Below, in pieces: positions 5,677 through 7,117 of a DNA stretch of 7,117 bases. Every line of letters starts with the position of its first letter. Position 1 is the stretch's first letter. The stretch is from NCBI GenBank assembly GCA_003644275.1, contig QNBY01000053.1, forward strand, positions 1 through 7,117, given 5' to 3'. Origin of the DNA: Planctomycetota bacterium (lineage in GTDB: Bacteria; Planctomycetota; B143-G9). The notes under the pieces are model-generated. The model was not told the DNA's origin, made no database searches, and was given only the letters and a program-made list of their open reading frames with translations. Made by a program: the position numbers and the translations under genes.

Positions 5677-6881
5677 GCGAAGTCTTCAAGGCCCGCAGGA
5701 TAACCGACAACGTGTACTGGGTGGGCGCGGTGGACTGGTCGATCCGCGACTTCCACGGATACCTAACCTCGCGCGGCACCACCTACAACGCCTTCCTCGT
5801 CATGGGGGAGAAGACAACCCTGATAGACGCGGTGAAGAAGCCCTTCGGCGAGGAGCTTCTCGCGCGGATAGCCTCGGTGGTGGAGCCGGAGAGGATAGAC
5901 TACGTCGTCTCCAACCACGCCGAGCCCGACCACACCGGCGCGCTTCCCTACGTGCTGGAGCGGGTGAAGCCGGAGAAGGTGTTCGCCTCCAAGATGGGCG
6001 CCAAGGCACTCGCCGAGCACTACGGCCTCGACGGCGTTACGGCGGTGGAGAACGGCGGGAAGCTGGACATAGGGGGGCTCACGCTGTCCTTCATGGAGAC
6101 GCGGATGCTCCACTGGCCCGACAGCATGTTCACGATACTGGAGGAGGAGAGGCTTCTCTTCTCGCAGGACGCCTTCGGGATGCACCTCGCGGGTTTGGAA
6201 CTGTTCGCGGACGAGATCGAGCGTTCCGTGCTCGAATGCGAGGGCGCGAAGTACTACGCGAACATACTGACGCCGTACTCGAAACTGGTGGCCGCGCTGC
6301 TCGCCAAGGTGAAAGCCGCCGGGCTCGCCTTCGACGTGGTCGCGCCCGATCACGGCCCCATCTACCGCACGCCGGAGGACATAGAGTGGGTGCTCGGGGC
6401 CTACGAGCGCTGGGCCGCCCAGCGCCCCGCGCCGCGGGCGGCGGTGGTGTACGACAGCATGTGGGGGAGCACGGACCGCATGGCCCGCGCGATAGCCGAG
6501 GGGCTCACCGCGTCGGGAGTGGAGGCGAAGGTCATGGCGCTGGGCGCCTGCCACCGGAGCGACGTCGCCACCGAGGTGCTGGAGAGCGGCGCGCTGGTGG
6601 TGGGTTCGCCCACGCTGAACAACAACCTGTTCCCCACGGTGGCGGACGTGATGAGCTACCTGAAGGGCCTCAAGTTCTCGAACCTCGTGGGAGCGGCCTT
6701 CGGTTCCTACGGCTGGAGCGGCGAGAGCGTGAAGCAGGTGGCCGCGCTGCTGGACGAGATGGGCGTGGAGCAGGCGGCGCCTCCGCTCGCGGTCAAGTAC
6801 GTTCCGGCCGAGGCGGACCTGAAGGCCTGCAGGGAGCTGGGCTCGAAGGTGGCGAAAGCGCTCCTGGAGAGGACCGGCTGA
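5673..6881 (+). CDS. fprA: Flavodiiron protein (FprA/ROO type)
   Basis: It reduces dioxygen to water and/or nitric oxide to nitrous oxide in the cytoplasm. The 402-residue protein has the minimal class A layout. A metallo-beta-lactamase-like domain (about 1-250) is followed by a flavodoxin domain (about 255-400). Diiron ligands are H82, E84 and D86 in NHAEPDH, H147 in MLHWPDS, D166 in SQDAF and H227 in PDHGPIY, so the set is complete. The flavodoxin part has the FMN phosphate loop SMWGST (262-267), SPTLNNN and AFGSYGWSGES. No C-terminal rubredoxin or flavin reductase extension is present, so a separate reductant such as rubredoxin or F420H2 is needed. GGAGGG at 5663-5668 serves the ATG that overlaps the preceding stop. 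A strong terminator follows. Oxygen or NO preference cannot be read reliably from the sequence. Confidence 0.96.
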   Translation: MSEVFKARRITDNVYWVGAVDWSIRDFHGYLTSRGTTYNAFLVMGEKTTLIDAVKKPFGEELLARIASVVEPERIDYVVSNHAEPDHTGALPYVLERVKPEKVFASKMGAKALAEHYGLDGVTAVENGGKLDIGGLTLSFMETRMLHWPDSMFTILEEERLLFSQDAFGMHLAGLELFADEIERSVLECEGAKYYANILTPYSKLVAALLAKVKAAGLAFDVVAPDHGPIYRTPEDIEWVLGAYERWAAQRPAPRAAVVYDSMWGSTDRMARAIAEGLTASGVEAKVMALGACHRSDVATEVLESGALVVGSPTLNNNLFPTVADVMSYLKGLKFSNLVGAAFGSYGWSGESVKQVAALLDEMGVEQAAPPLAVKYVPAEADLKACRELGSKVAKALLERTG

Positions 6882-6905
6882 AGGGCGTATCCGCACGAAG
6901 ACGAG

Positions 6906-6936
6906 AGAGGGGCGGCCGCGGCCGCCCCTCTTTTTT
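6906..6936 (+). terminator. Intrinsic terminator after fprA
   Basis: GAGGGGCGGC (6907-6916) pairs perfectly with GCCGCCCCTC (6921-6930) around CGCG, extendable by A6906-T6931, and a run of six T follows (6931-6936). On the minus strand no T-run follows the stem, so it probably acts only on transcripts from fprA. Confidence 0.93.
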
Positions 6937-6956
6937 CGGCGAACGGCGCGGGCCGG

Positions 6957-7117
6957 TCAGTCGAGCATCTCCACCTCGCCCACCTGCTCGATGTCCACGG
7001 TGGGAATGTCCTTCCAGACCATGGAACTCTCGGGCGGGCCGCCTTCCTTCTCGAAGACGTGCCGCCACTTGTCCTTGAATATCTTGCCGTTCTTGACGGT
7101 GAGATAAGTGTAGTTGA
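6957..7117 (-). CDS. C-terminal end of an unidentified protein (5' partial)
   Basis: Read on the minus strand from the window edge, an open frame of 52 codons ends at a TGA at 6959-6957. The tail is hydrophilic and acidic at its end (QVGEVEMLD), with aromatic and lysine-rich parts such as NYTYLTVKNGK and FKDKWRHVFEK. Codon use, with third positions mostly G or C and some ATA and AGT, fits the neighbouring genes. The stop lies just beyond the fprA terminator, giving a convergent arrangement with little spacing. I do not recognise the family. The start lies outside the window, and no signal peptide, domain or catalytic motif can be assessed from this fragment. That it is a real gene is likely, but rests on frame, codon use and position alone. 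Confidence 0.6.
   Translation of the reverse strand, partial: NYTYLTVKNGKIFKDKWRHVFEKEGGPPESSMVWKDIPTVDIEQVGEVEMLD

Noticed and set aside
5763..6896. A 377-codon minus-strand open frame opposite fprA
   Set aside because: The FprA frame has every ligand and FMN motif. The antisense product is His/Arg/Val-rich and low in complexity.
1..7117. tRNA or rRNA genes, CRISPR arrays, insertion sequences or attachment sites
   Set aside because: No repeat arrays, transposase motifs, terminal inverted repeats or tRNA-like cloverleaf sequences were noticed by eye; gene content accounts for nearly all the window.

Overview
The window is strongly GC-rich. Its core is a compact set of genes typical of anaerobic or microaerophilic prokaryotes that must survive air: a PerR-type peroxide sensor, rubrerythrin, a 1-Cys/Prx6-type peroxiredoxin, a 2Fe desulfoferrodoxin (superoxide reductase), a non-haem ferritin, a second ferritin-like diiron protein and an FprA-type flavodiiron protein. 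No catalase or superoxide dismutase is seen. The PerR wording ([15 protein letters not shown]) recalls deltaproteobacterial sulfate reducers, and the frequent ATA and AGG codons are distinctive in such GC-rich DNA. The lineage cannot be fixed from the window alone. The O-antigen-ligase-like gene suggests, but does not prove, a cell making surface polysaccharide.

Layout. Positions 3-2216 hold the 3' part of a membrane O-antigen ligase/polymerase-like gene with a TPR-like soluble C-terminus, open at the window edge. Positions 2217-2342 are intergenic and contain an extended -10 promoter overlapped by a Fur/PerR-family operator, the clearest AT-rich island in the window. Then follow perR (2343-2807), rbr (2804-3382), prx (3442-4089), dfx (4108-4482) and ftn (4482-4997), closed by an intrinsic terminator at 5011-5038. 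After a 131-base leader without an evident sigma-70 promoter comes a two-gene unit: a ferritin-like protein (5170-5676) overlapping fprA (5673-6881), closed by a second strong terminator at about 6906-6936. The last 160 bases carry the C-terminal end of an unidentified minus-strand gene converging on fprA.

How it fits together. PerR probably represses its own five-gene operon until peroxide or loss of metal releases it. Desulfoferrodoxin reduces superoxide to peroxide; rubrerythrin and peroxiredoxin reduce the peroxide to water; FprA reduces dioxygen (or NO) directly; and ferritin removes the ferrous iron that would drive Fenton chemistry. Electrons for several of these enzymes usually arrive through rubredoxin and an NAD(P)H:rubredoxin reductase, and neither is encoded here as a separate gene. 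The individual families are well known. The less ordinary points are the coupling of an uncharacterised diiron protein to FprA, the C-terminal tail of PerR that contains the rbr ribosome-binding site, and the operator architecture.
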